Shown piece by piece: positions 1 to 8,102 of a stretch of DNA of 10,508 nt; the first letter of the stretch is position 1; each line of letters begins with the position of its first letter. Origin of the DNA: Larix sibirica (lineage: Eukaryota; Streptophyta; Pinopsida; Pinales; Pinaceae); assembly GCA_004151065.3 (NCBI GenBank), contig NWUY0300023913.1, positions 21,404-31,911 on the forward strand, in the 5' to 3' direction. The position numbers and the translations under genes were made by a program. A model generated the notes under the pieces. That model did no database searches. It was not told the DNA's origin and worked only from the letters and a program-made list of their open reading frames with translations.

Positions 1-12
1 AAATATTTAAAA

Positions 13-40
13 ATATATATATATATATATAGAGAGAGAG
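13..40. repeat. Compound AT/AG dinucleotide microsatellite
   Basis: Nine AT units (13-30) run directly into five AG units (31-40), followed by a purine-rich GGGAGGTGG stretch. This is a simple sequence repeat and is likely length-polymorphic. The proline-rich frame seen on the opposite strand is only the translation of this repeat and of the G-rich repeat next to it. Confidence 0.9.
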
Positions 41-63
41 GGAGGTGGTGATGGTGTTAACAC

Positions 64-306
64 GTGGTGGAAGGAAGACAAATGATTAGATGGGGGTGGA
101 GGAGGTGGTGGATGGATAAGGATCTGATTCAATGAATCATAATTCCACCCCTCCATCACTTGCTCTACCCTTTTTGGATTTTTTAGGTGGTGGAAGGGAG
201 ACAAAAGATGGATGGGGTGGAGAGGGTGGTGGATGGATAAGGATATGATTCAATGATTCAGAACTCTACCCCTCCATCACTCGCTCTACTCTTTTTGGAT
301 TTTTTT
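64..306. repeat. Two-copy G-rich tandem duplication, period about 121-123 bp
   Basis: Copy 1 (about 64-186) and copy 2 (about 187-306) share long blocks in the same order: GTGGTGGAAGG, a GGGGTGGAG-type purine run, GTGGTGGATGGATAAGGAT, GATTCAATGA, CCCCTCCATCACT and CTTTTTGGATTTTTT. The offset is 123 bp at the left edge and 121 bp at the right edge, so small indels have built up. Each copy is G-rich in its first half and C-rich in its second half, which gives an imperfect foldback around GATTCAATGAATC (126-138) in copy 1. I see no coding capacity. It could be an internal part of a non-autonomous element or a young local duplication. Confidence 0.85.
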
Positions 307-309
307 TTT

Positions 310-1417
310 TATACAAACAAACATGTTTTGTATTTTTGGCATAACTTTTCACTTAAAGTAAAAGAGAGATAAATTTCAACATTTTTTTAGATTTGTAAAC
401 TTTGACTATTTTGCAAATTTGGAAAATGATCATTTTAACATGTAGTCGCCAAGAAGGAGATTAATAAAAACATCATTAAGAAGCAAATATACAAAAATAA
501 TAAAATTAAAAAAAAATCAAAATATTTTAAAACAATTTATTACAAAAAAATCACCAATTATGTTTGTGTTTTTAAAGAATACTAAGGGAATTTAAACATA
601 TGGTCTACAAACTACCTATCTTATTTACAACAACATTAGTTTCCTTTTTTGAATAATGCATATACAACAAATACAAGTTTTGATACTCATCAAGTTGGTA
701 GTGCTACTAGATACCAATAGTAGTATTCTTATTCTTTGCAACAAGTTCCATAAATCTTTTTTTTATGAAGTCTTAGAATAGTAAGCTATATGTTTGAAGC
801 AAGCATCAAAAGGGAATATATCACACAACTCAATAGCCCCACTCACACTTTGCTTGATGAGCACATAATCTAACTCAAATGATCTTAACATTTTTAAATA
901 GACTTATCATTGGGTTAGGCAACTCACGCAATGGTGAAAGGTTGGCTTCATAAATATTTGCCTCATAATACCTTGAACAACATGATTTGAGGATTCATTT
1001 AAAGTAGAATTTAATATCCTAGTGATTTTATCCATGTGGATTTTGGAGGCACCAAAAGTGTCTCAACAACTAATAGAAAGATAATGAATATGTCTTGCTT
1101 TGAAAAAAAGAAGATGCACATTTATATCCTTTTCGTTTGCATTTAAATATTTGCATCTTTAATGCCCACACCAATAACTATGATTTCCTTTTTGACATGG
1201 GAGGGGCTAAGGGTGTAGCTTCTTCTATATTGCATGCACACATGAAATGTTTTAATTCATAAATATTATTACAATGATTCTAGTTAATATTAGAAGATAT
1301 CTTAAATACAAAAAACTAAGTATGCACGTTGTATATATTGATACCCTGGAGTCAAATGGTGCCTTATACTTTATGTGAGCTGAATGCCAGGGTGTGATGC
1401 AAGTACTTTTTGAGACA
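310..1417. other. AT-rich intergenic DNA, no supportable gene
   Basis: No intact reading frame, RNA gene or recognisable repeat was found. The only coding-like trace is on the minus strand between 766 and 1062. There, two open stretches of 46 and 51 codons lie in the same frame, separated by two adjacent stops at 904-909. I do not recognise the translation. It may be very old transposon coding sequence or chance. Confidence 0.5.
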
Positions 1418-1594
1418 ACATATAAACAATGAGCTAATAAAAAACAGAACAACATATTTTAAGAATATTTATGAGTCTTTTAACCAATCAAAGTATTAGA
1501 TTAGACATATAAACAATAAACTGAATAAAAAAGGAAAAAAAAAGAACATACATACTTTAAAATATTTCGTAGTCCCTTAACCAATCAAAGTATT
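1418..1594. repeat. Diverged tandem duplication, units of about 80 and 90 bp
   Basis: Unit A (1418-1497) and unit B (1505-1594) both begin with ACATATAAACAAT. Both pass through an A-rich stretch and an ACATA...TTTAA...ATATTT segment, and both end with TTAACCAATCAAAGTATT. The A-rich middle differs in length. Unit B ends in a perfect 7-bp inverted repeat, AACCAAT/ATTGGTT, with a 6-nt loop (1579-1598). Unit A has lost the right arm. Confidence 0.75.
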
Positions 1595-2120
1595 GGTTTT
1601 AGTTGTATGTCTTTTTAAAATACAATGAAAAAGGTTAAACATACATTTTAATTTTTAAGTTTTCAATTTTTATTATTCGTAATTATAGAAATGGAATCTT
1701 TACCAAAATTGCACTTTTAGATTGATGAAATTGTTGCTTTTAAGATAAAAGTGGATTCAACACTATTGAATATATATTAAATATATATTTAGATTGTATA
1801 ATTGTAATCTTTGATATTAACAACTCTATCAATCTAGTATAACTTTTTCCACATTTAAAAGCAAAAGTATCAATTTCTCTTCCCAAATATTGAAAGGTAT
1901 AAAAATAAGCCAATTCACAAAACATTTAATTAAAAAGTTGACATATTCAACCCTTTTTAAGTCAAAATAATTTTCAAACACATATTTATAGAGATTAAAA
2001 AAATAAAAATAAAAATAAAATTGAGTGATACCCTTCCATGATTCCCTTCCACATTTTCTTGTGAGTTAATCCTACCATGGTTAACATTAATAGTTGCCTT
2101 GTGTCAACAAATTATATGCC
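1595..2120. other. AT-rich intergenic DNA with nothing recognised
   Basis: Very AT-rich sequence with A/T homopolymer runs and short AAAAT repeats near 1999-2020. I found no gene, RNA or mobile-element structure. The minus-strand frame at 1740-1925 has no coding-like features and looks like chance. Confidence 0.6.
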
Positions 2121-2150
2121 ACCAAAAATGTAACGGCCAGATTGGGACAC

Positions 2151-2157
2151 GACGTCA
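2151..2157. promoter_or_regulatory. GACGTCA bZIP-type (C-box/TGACG-like) site
   Basis: GACGTCA contains the palindromic GACGTC core typical of bZIP (TGA/as-1-like) binding sites. It follows TGGGACACG (2143-2151), a 9-bp word repeated exactly at 2178-2186 next to the G-box. Confidence 0.4.
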
Positions 2158-2182
2158 GTGCCCATTCAAAATGTCACTGGGA

Positions 2183-2190
2183 CACGTGGC
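2183..2190 (+). promoter_or_regulatory. CACGTGGC G-box/ABRE
   Basis: CACGTGGC matches the classical G-box and ABA-responsive element bound by bZIP factors in plants. It overlaps the second copy of the 9-bp repeat TGGGACACG. Functional assignment is by motif only. Confidence 0.5.
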
Positions 2191-2257
2191 ATTTCCAGCG
2201 CACCATATGATGGTATACCGTGGCACCTTGTCAATGCTCTGAATCCTATTTATCCGT

Positions 2258-2265
2258 ACACGTGT
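2258..2265. promoter_or_regulatory. ACACGTGT palindromic G-box
   Basis: An 8-bp palindrome with a CACGTG core, followed by C to give CACGTGTC, an ABRE-type sequence. It lies 75 bp from the G-box at 2183. Confidence 0.5.
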
Positions 2266-2546
2266 CGGCAGCAGTGGGTTCTGGATGTCTGACATTAAAT
2301 GCCAATGTCGTTACTTGCCAATGCAGTGGCCCCTTGGAGGGGTCGTTTGACGCAATTAGACCTACGTTTTAACGGCATCCAGAAGATACATGTAGTTACG
2401 GCAGCGTACGACAAATTTCTTTTTTCGGGCATTTAATGCTGCGGTGCCAGTCAGGTTCACCGGGGCAAGAGGAATAGGGAGGGTTTCCGCCGGTACACGG
2501 CAAAAAAGATTCCATGTTGAAGCTTCTCGCTGCAGCTTACCTCGGC

Positions 2547-2553
2547 TGACGTG
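2547..2553 (+). promoter_or_regulatory. TGACGTG ACGT-core site
   Basis: TGACGTG combines a TGACG half site with an ACGT core. It is a plausible bZIP site in the same GC-rich block as the others. Confidence 0.35.
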
Positions 2554-2812
2554 AAGGCAGTGAATTGACATCCAGCTGGTTCCGAAAATTCCTCACCAAT
2601 CACGTCTGCCATCAAATTATTATACGAAGGCGAATCCCCACCAAATCCTTTTTACGGAGAGCTTTAGAACGCATGATTCAATTTTGCAGAAACTCACAAA
2701 TTGTTTGTTATGAAATTTATTCCACCCATGAGCGGACGTTCGATTTGTGAGGTGCCCACAGTACTGCTGTAACAGTTGCGATTCTCGTGACTACGAGCCG
2801 TCACAGCCGACT

Positions 2813-2820
2813 TCACGTGA
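2813..2820. promoter_or_regulatory. TCACGTGA palindromic G-box/E-box
   Basis: A perfect 8-bp palindrome with a CACGTG core, 165 bp upstream of the chosen start codon. It could be bound by bZIP or bHLH factors. If transcription starts further upstream, it would lie in the leader. Confidence 0.45.
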
Positions 2821-2840
2821 TAAAGTTCAACTGGTAGCCA

Positions 2841-2912
2841 ATGGCTGCCGTTCATCCACCTTCAATGATATCATTATCCAGTACTGCAAATGGTATCAGT
2901 GTTAAATCCTGA
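2841..2912 (+). other. Upstream ORF 1 (23 codons)
   Basis: ATGGCTGCC opens a 23-codon frame ending in TGA at 2910-2912. It overlaps the second upstream ORF in a different frame. It is relevant only if the transcript begins upstream of 2841. The context has A at -1 and G at +4 but C at -3, so initiation would be moderate. Confidence 0.3.
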
Positions 2913-2973
2913 CAAAACGAGGAAAGATCTGTTAGCAGGCACCGTTTCGATTCGGGAATTTGAAGAATTGTGA
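2890..2973 (+). other. Upstream ORF 2 (27 codons), ending 11 nt before the main ATG
   Basis: ATG at 2890, in good context (A at -3, G at +4), opens a 27-codon frame ending in TGA at 2971-2973, just before the main ATG at 2985. It is out of frame with the main CDS, so it is not an N-terminal extension. If present in the mRNA it would be expected to lower main-ORF translation. Confidence 0.35.
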
Positions 2974-2984
2974 AATCGTTGACA

Positions 2985-5900
2985 ATGGCGAACAAATTTC
3001 GACATATAGATAGCTTTGATACGGCTGCGGTTGGTGTTGTTGGTGCTGAAAATGAAATTGAAGCTGCCAAGAACATTATCATCAGCGTTGATTTGGTAGC
3101 CGCTGCGAGAAAACAGCTTCACTTTCTCAAGGTTGTGGGTAACTTGCCTGGTCTTCATCACGGACCTCTGGTCTTGCAGGCCATTAGAAGGTCTGTTACT
3201 AAACAGTTCATGGAAGATTAAATGTAGGGCTTATCATGGCGCCTCATATCTTTCTTTGAATCCGTAATTTATGGAGATTCATCAGTTCAGAATGATGAAG
3301 CCTAATTTTTTTTTCTGCTTTGTGCAGATACAAGCAACTTTGGATGCCTCTGGCAGCGGAGTTAGGGCAGTCGCAGACTCTGCTGCCTCCCTTAGACGTT
3401 CAATGGGTTTGGCACTGTCACTGCTTGAATCCGGTTAGTTGTTAATCTTCGCTAAATTTGGCACACAAGCATTGAATTTTCGTTAATGAGCTAGCATACT
3501 CATTTTGTCTTTCGATTTTGATATGGATACTCTTTTCGTGCTGTGTACTCAGGACGCATACCATCGATACTGTGTCTCTCGGTTTGCGAAAATGATCGAC
3601 AAGCCGCTGATTCTTGAGTCTAAAAGCGAGGCTGATGCTCTGTACATATGCAAGAAAATATGGAGCGAGAGATTTCCTTCGGAGCCTTTCGATCTGCGGG
3701 TTAAAACATGGCCAGGTTCGGACAGCGGTGTGGTGTATCCTGTCAATATATGTTCAGAAAGCAAAGCCAAGGATAATGATTTTGACCTTGTCGCTGCCAT
3801 ATCCACCCAAAGTGCTCTCTACCAGCAGCAGGTACATGATTGAAAATCGAAATACCAATTTGAACAGGGTAATTGTTACTGTGATTGTTCTGATTGATTG
3901 AACATGTTGGGATTGAAAATTACAGTTTTTTCAGCCATTTATGTGGGAAAATGCATTCCTGGTGGCAGCCAAAGAGCGGTATAAATGCTTTTTGCATTTG
4001 GTAAACAAGTACAATGAAATCTTCAAAGCTTGCGTCCCGACCTTCGATATCATTCTACTGTGGACAGCCCATCAGGTAAGACCCACTTTGCTTACTAGAT
4101 TGTATACAGCATGAGAGTCCCAGAAGCTACATGTCACAAGAGTTTCGATCGAGAAGCTCCCTGTAGATTCCTTGCTAATCATATGAAATTATCAAGCTTT
4201 CTGTGCTGCTATCGATTGAAGAAATGTTTAGCTCGCTGGTTTATTCCTCTGCAAGGCGTTAAATGCCCACAAATTCGATTTGATACAGGCTTATCAAATT
4301 CTTAATTTTGAATGTTCATATATTTTCGTTTGAGTCCATAAGCAGAACTCGCCAGTGGCCTACCAAAGAGATGTTGAGTGGGTAGACGGAGTATTTGACG
4401 GAGCCGCAATAGCACGAGGACCGAATAATATGTCCGAGGAAGATCTCCATGAGACTGCAAGACTGTGGGAGATCACTTACGGAAAGCCATACGAGAAAGC
4501 AGGTGCTACGTTCGACTCCATCCTTTCAACACCGCTTCCAATCTCAAAAGCATTGGGAGGACTTAATAACCCAAAACCGATGCACTGGGAGTACCAAGAA
4601 ATAGATGTCAATAGAAAGCATGAGACTCTGGAAGCCCGACATGTCCTGGAGGTAAAGAAATATTGATTCATGGAGCCCTTCTGAAATTATTATACGCATC
4701 TAATTTCTGTAAAATTGACAGATTTAAATTGTTGAACAGGTCTGCATTCTTATAAAAGGCATATCGAACTCTCACAAGGAGGAGGAATTCAAAAACTTAT
4801 TCTTGCGTCTCCAGGCCCTCGATTCATATAAGCGATTGAGATCAGACAAACCACTGGTCAAGCTCTCAACGGGTACGGCCAGATGGCAGAAACCATGGAC
4901 TTTACAATGTGAATTGAGCACCAGAGGCCTGGTACTTGAACTACGATACTCTATGGGTACATCTTGTATTAGTCCTCTGGGAAGATCTAGGCGTCTGGAT
5001 AAGGTGGTCTTTCTCTGGAATGAAATACTGCAAGCTCCATCGTTGACTATAGACAAAACGATTACAGCAAAATCAAATATCCTACCTCTAAATTCCAGTA
5101 CAGATCATCGTCCCCAGATCCGAATAATACCATCGATCACTCCGCCAATTCAAGCTCCATATTTATTAAAATGCGTCCCGGATCGCGTGACAGATGACAG
5201 TGGGGCCATGCTATCAGATTTTGTTCTTCGGATGAATAAGAATCGTCCTCAGGAAGGGCGTTGGATTTCCAGGACTGTGCTCAATCATGCTGGGAAAGAA
5301 TGTTTCGTTGTACGTATCAGGTAATTGATCATCGCCATAGTTTTCTGCATCATCTTTAAAGTATTCAAATCCCAGTTGCAAGATTTTAAGAATACATGTA
5401 AGCTTTAAGTTCGGGGGCTTGGGTTATTACCATAACGGATGTATATGTTGGGTTAATCTGACAGAGTTGCCAGAGGTATGTGGAGGAGAAGTGGAGATCG
5501 GCCTGTGGGAGTGGACTGGAATGAAAGAGTTATACAAATTTGTGAGGGTACTTGGAACTACGTATCTGGGTCTATTGGTATTGCTCCAGGTAATTAATTT
5601 ATGTAACTGTAGCCTGAGTTGTCTTGGTATTGTAAAGAAGGATTAATGGATGAATTCTAATTCGATCTTCTTTTGCATTCAAAAATGGCTGCAGCGAAAG
5701 TAGTGGGTACTGCAACTCCCATAGCAGATGATCTGGAGCACCATAAAATGACGTGGTCACTCTCTATGGGCGAGATCTTTACGATCCAGATGCCCATCCA
5801 ACAGATCCAATGGGAGAGGCACCTCGAATTCACACTCAAGAATACTCCAAAAGGAAAATCGGTATGAACGCCATAACCCTGTTACAGCTTTTGGGTAACG

Positions 5901-6631
5901 GATTAGTTTGACTAAATTCATTACTGTCAGCTATATTGATGGCATAATGATAATGGGTGCAGGCGAGGTTGTTGAACGGACGAAAACTGCAATACCAAGT
6001 GACGGGAGCAAAGCCGGAGGAAGAAGAAGGATTCGTGACTTTGGTTCGATACACGGCCCAATGTCCCCAAGGCAAGGCCACCGCTCTTTTCAACTGGAAA
6101 GTGTCTGCCATGGAATTTCTGCCAGAAGAAGACGCAGTCCTCATATTGCTTCTCTGCAATGCCACCGTTCGCACTGTGGCAGATTTCGGGGGGGACAATC
6201 TGGGCAATTTTTTCACCAGAAGAAGAATGAAAGAGGCGAAACCCAGAAGCAGAGACTGGGGGTCGGTTGTCATACAGAATTCGCCATGGATGACCGATCT
6301 AACCTTCTGGTATCTGAATCCGAGGGACGTTCTAGGGCTCCCTCCTGTAGACGAGCAGCCCCTTCCGCTTAACTCGGAGGAGGAAACTCACCTATACAGA
6401 AACGGGAGCTGGCTTTACATGGACGCTGCTGCAGCCTCGATGAAGAGTCCATATTATAAGAACAGTACGATTCGTAAGGTGGCATCATCGGGAAATACAT
6501 TTGCAATTGGATCGGCGGAGGAAGCAGCAATGGAACCCTATCGGAGGTCTTTCGGTGGAGTTCCTGGGAGAAGATCTACGTCAGACACTAATTCAAACGA
6601 TGCCGATCCTAATGAAACCTGGCAAATATAA
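2985..6631 (+). CDS. DUF1399 / GRDP-like protein (glycine-rich domain-containing protein-like family), nine exons
   Basis: Exons, rebuilt by hand: 2985-3190, 3328-3433, 3553-3831, 3935-4075, 4346-4651, 4740-5320, 5465-5589, 5695-5861, 5963-6631. All introns are GT-AG (137, 119, 103, 270, 88, 144, 105 and 101 nt), and the joined frame is open for 859 aa. The ATG at 2985 has A at -3 and G at +4. The N-terminal DUF1399 region has two similar halves. The first has SVDLVAAARKQLHFL (34-48), PPLDVQWVWHCHCLNP (89-104) and FPSEPFDL (145-152). The second has DFDLVAAI (180-187), VPTFDIILLWTAHQ (231-244) and WEITYGKPYEKAG (285-297). A C2-like region follows from about 347, then GAMLSD (501) and RPQEGRW (515-521). 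The C-terminal conserved region has KVVGTATP (583-590), an acidic run (656-659), EFLPEEDAVL (688-697) and RDWGSV (735-740). The tail ends ETWQI with no glycine-rich domain. Arabidopsis GRDP1/GRDP2 are linked to ABA and stress responses and growth, but the molecular activity is unknown. No signal peptide or membrane segment is evident, so the protein is probably soluble. Family assignment is strong. The exact intron 3 acceptor is less certain. Confidence 0.88.
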
Positions 6632-6900
6632 ATGGAGTCTTTGTCGAAAACCTCGGTTGGGGTTTTTGATTACAGATCCATGTATGTGTGCATCTGGTTA
6701 AGACAGATGGAACTGGATGGAAAGATTTACAGTCAAACTCTGTGATCCTGGACAAGAAAGCGACCACGCTCTATAATCGAGGCTGTTAAGAGATCAAGAA
6801 TGCCATGAAAATAAAGAGCCCATGTATTTTCCAGTTACGAACATTGTACGAAAGTCAGCCATTTTAAGGGCTTGTTATGTAATTGATATGTACATTTGTA
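6632..6900 (+). other. 3' UTR and downstream processing region
   Basis: The sequence after the TAA-type stop continues the gene's composition until about 6840. It then becomes T-rich with TGTA words (6898 region), as in plant polyadenylation regions. The cleavage site cannot be fixed without transcript data. It most likely lies within a few tens of bases after the AATAAA at 6810. Confidence 0.45.
6810..6815 (+). promoter_or_regulatory. AATAAA polyadenylation signal
   Basis: A canonical AATAAA hexamer 179 nt after the stop codon, within GAAAATAAAGAGCC. It is the only perfect copy close to the stop and the natural near-upstream element for this gene. Confidence 0.6.
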
Positions 6901-7139
6901 TAATTTTGCATAAGCACCGATTCCAGCTTAGTTTACATCTATAATTTTGTTTTGGAGGTGACAAACCCTATTCTTAAAATGTAAGTGAAAACATAATATA
7001 TCATCTCCTACTTGTCCTACAACTTTCTCCTATTAGTCTTATAACTTTACGTGTGATACTTTATCATACTAAAAAGTTGTAATGTTTGGTCATTATAAGA
7101 TAGAGTTTGTCTCTTCGTGCTATGTTTGCTTCCTAGTTT

Positions 7140-7729
7140 TAGGTGGTTGTTAGATCTAGTTGGATATGAGGAATTCTCTTCAACTAATTGGCTCTTATTT
7201 TAATGTGTGGTCGATATGTGTCTATCTTAAAGTAAGTTTGATGTATAAATATGTGATATTGTTAGGTGTTTAATAGATCACTTAGTATAGTTTTAGTTTG
7301 TGTGTGCAAACCATGTCTACTCTCCCATTTCCCTACATAATATGAGAGTGGGCTTGGACTTGAATCCTTAGCGAGAGAGCCAAGGGAAATGAAAAGCCTA
7401 TGAGGTGTGGATGTAGGAGTAGATTAGTGTAGGAGAGTAGATAGTTTTGTTGTGAATTATGAATTGTTTGTTCATCAGTTTGACATACTTTTGCATTTTG
7501 TGAGTGAAAGCTCTGTGTATTGCACGTAGATCTACATGAGCGATATGCTCTTAGATGATGCAAATTTACATTGATGACAGATCTATAATCTGTTGGAGGT
7601 TACAACTATTGTAATTTGGGTTGAGTTAAAGCACCAAAGAGGTGTCTCCACAAGAGAGGAGAAAATGAATAAGAGATCGTGATGTTGTAGGTAGTCGTGG
7701 GTGATTACAAGATGTTCTATCTACACACG
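7140..7729 (+). mobile_element. Possible LTR remnant of a retrotransposon (5' edge not defined)
   Basis: A TATA-like TATAAATA (7244-7251) lies in AT-rich sequence. About 480 bp later the segment ends in CTACACACG, directly before a sequence resembling the tRNA-Met primer-binding site. An LTR with an internal promoter followed by a PBS fits this layout. The left boundary is a guess (a TGTTAG lies near 7148). No second LTR is visible in the window, so the element is partial or decayed. Confidence 0.3.
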
Positions 7730-7741
7730 TGGTGTCTAAGC
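7730..7741 (+). mobile_element. Degenerate tRNA-Met primer-binding site
   Basis: TGGTGTCTAAGC matches the common plant LTR-retrotransposon PBS TGGTATCAGAGC at 9 of 12 positions. It is followed by CTCATTG, and a possible gag-position ORF starts 31 nt later. Confidence 0.35.
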
Positions 7742-7772
7742 TCATTGTAACTTGCTTTTTCATATTGATTGA

Positions 7773-8084
7773 ATGTATAGGAACTTCAAGTCGAAACTTT
7801 GCTTGATGACATTGGAGCCATTCTCAAGGAAGTTTCCCTCCATAGATGTGCAAGTTATCAGATTGAATCACGTTCCTAGTGTTGGTAATGAGTTTAAGGC
7901 TATTGATTCACTTAAGGTTACTCATGAAAGGGTAGAGGAGGAGAGAGATGGTGCACGCCAACTTTCATCGCAACTATGGGAATATGTTAAGGAAGCTTCG
8001 GTGGTCCTACAAGAAGGAGTGGTTAGATGTGGGTTAGATGCAGAGTTAAAATTGGTCGGTGAATATAGGCTATGCAATAAGTGA
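7773..8084 (+). pseudogene. Gag-position ORF of a decayed retroelement (103 aa, unrecognised)
   Basis: An ATG-initiated 103-aa frame begins just after the PBS-like site. It contains a charged, probably helical stretch (THERVEEERDGARQLSSQLW, about residues 50-69), which could form a coiled coil. I do not recognise a domain: no zinc knuckle, protease or polymerase motif is present, and the frame stops without continuing into pol. Its position suggests a gag remnant, but an unrelated chance ORF is possible. Confidence 0.3.
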
Positions 8085-8102
8085 TAGATCCAAAGGGTTC
8101 GA

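Larger units (their letters stand above)
2121..2984 (+). promoter_or_regulatory. Promoter and 5' leader region of the GRDP-like gene
   Basis: From about 2120 the composition becomes clearly more GC-rich than the AT-rich flank, and this continues into the gene. The stretch carries several ACGT-core sites (2151, 2183, 2258, 2547 and 2813 regions) and CCAAT pentamers at 2302, 2318, 2596 and 2838. I see no classical TATA box close to the start codon. A weak TTATTATAC lies near 2617. The transcription start is not visible from sequence. Short frames on both strands here show no family resemblance and were not called as genes. Confidence 0.5.

Noticed and set aside
7-204. Minus-strand 65-codon proline-rich frame
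   Set aside because: It is a translation of the microsatellite and the G-rich tandem repeat. The poly-proline and Tyr-Ile runs come directly from low-complexity DNA.
2362-2571. Minus-strand 69-codon frame in the promoter, as a divergent gene
   Set aside because: No recognisable motif, no splice-linked continuation, and it lies in the regulatory stretch upstream of the main gene.
2852-3161. Minus-strand frames opposite exon 1
   Set aside because: Shadows of the GRDP-like exon 1. The plus-strand frame matches the family and splices correctly.
3192-3221. Read-through of exon 1 to a stop at 3219-3221, suggesting a short 78-aa protein
   Set aside because: The donor AG/GTCTGT at 3190/3191 joins to the exon at 3328 and restores the conserved AIRRYKQLWMPL reading. 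The read-through is intronic.
3505-3552. Codons upstream of exon 3 that keep its frame open
   Set aside because: They lie in intron 2. Splicing at TACTCAG/GACGCATAC joins LNP to DAYHRYC, as the family requires.
4111-4305. 64-codon plus-strand frame within intron 4
   Set aside because: No family resemblance, bounded by good GT and AG sites, and the flanking exons join in phase without it.
5836-6273. Minus-strand 145-codon frame
   Set aside because: Antisense to exon 9, whose plus-strand translation carries conserved family blocks.
5908-6372. Plus-strand 154-codon frame overlapping exon 9
   Set aside because: Wrong frame over exon 9. Arg/Ser-rich composition typical of a shadow frame.
7333-7563. 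Minus-strand 76-codon frame in the LTR-like segment
   Set aside because: No recognisable motif and no continuation. It lies within non-coding repeat-like DNA.
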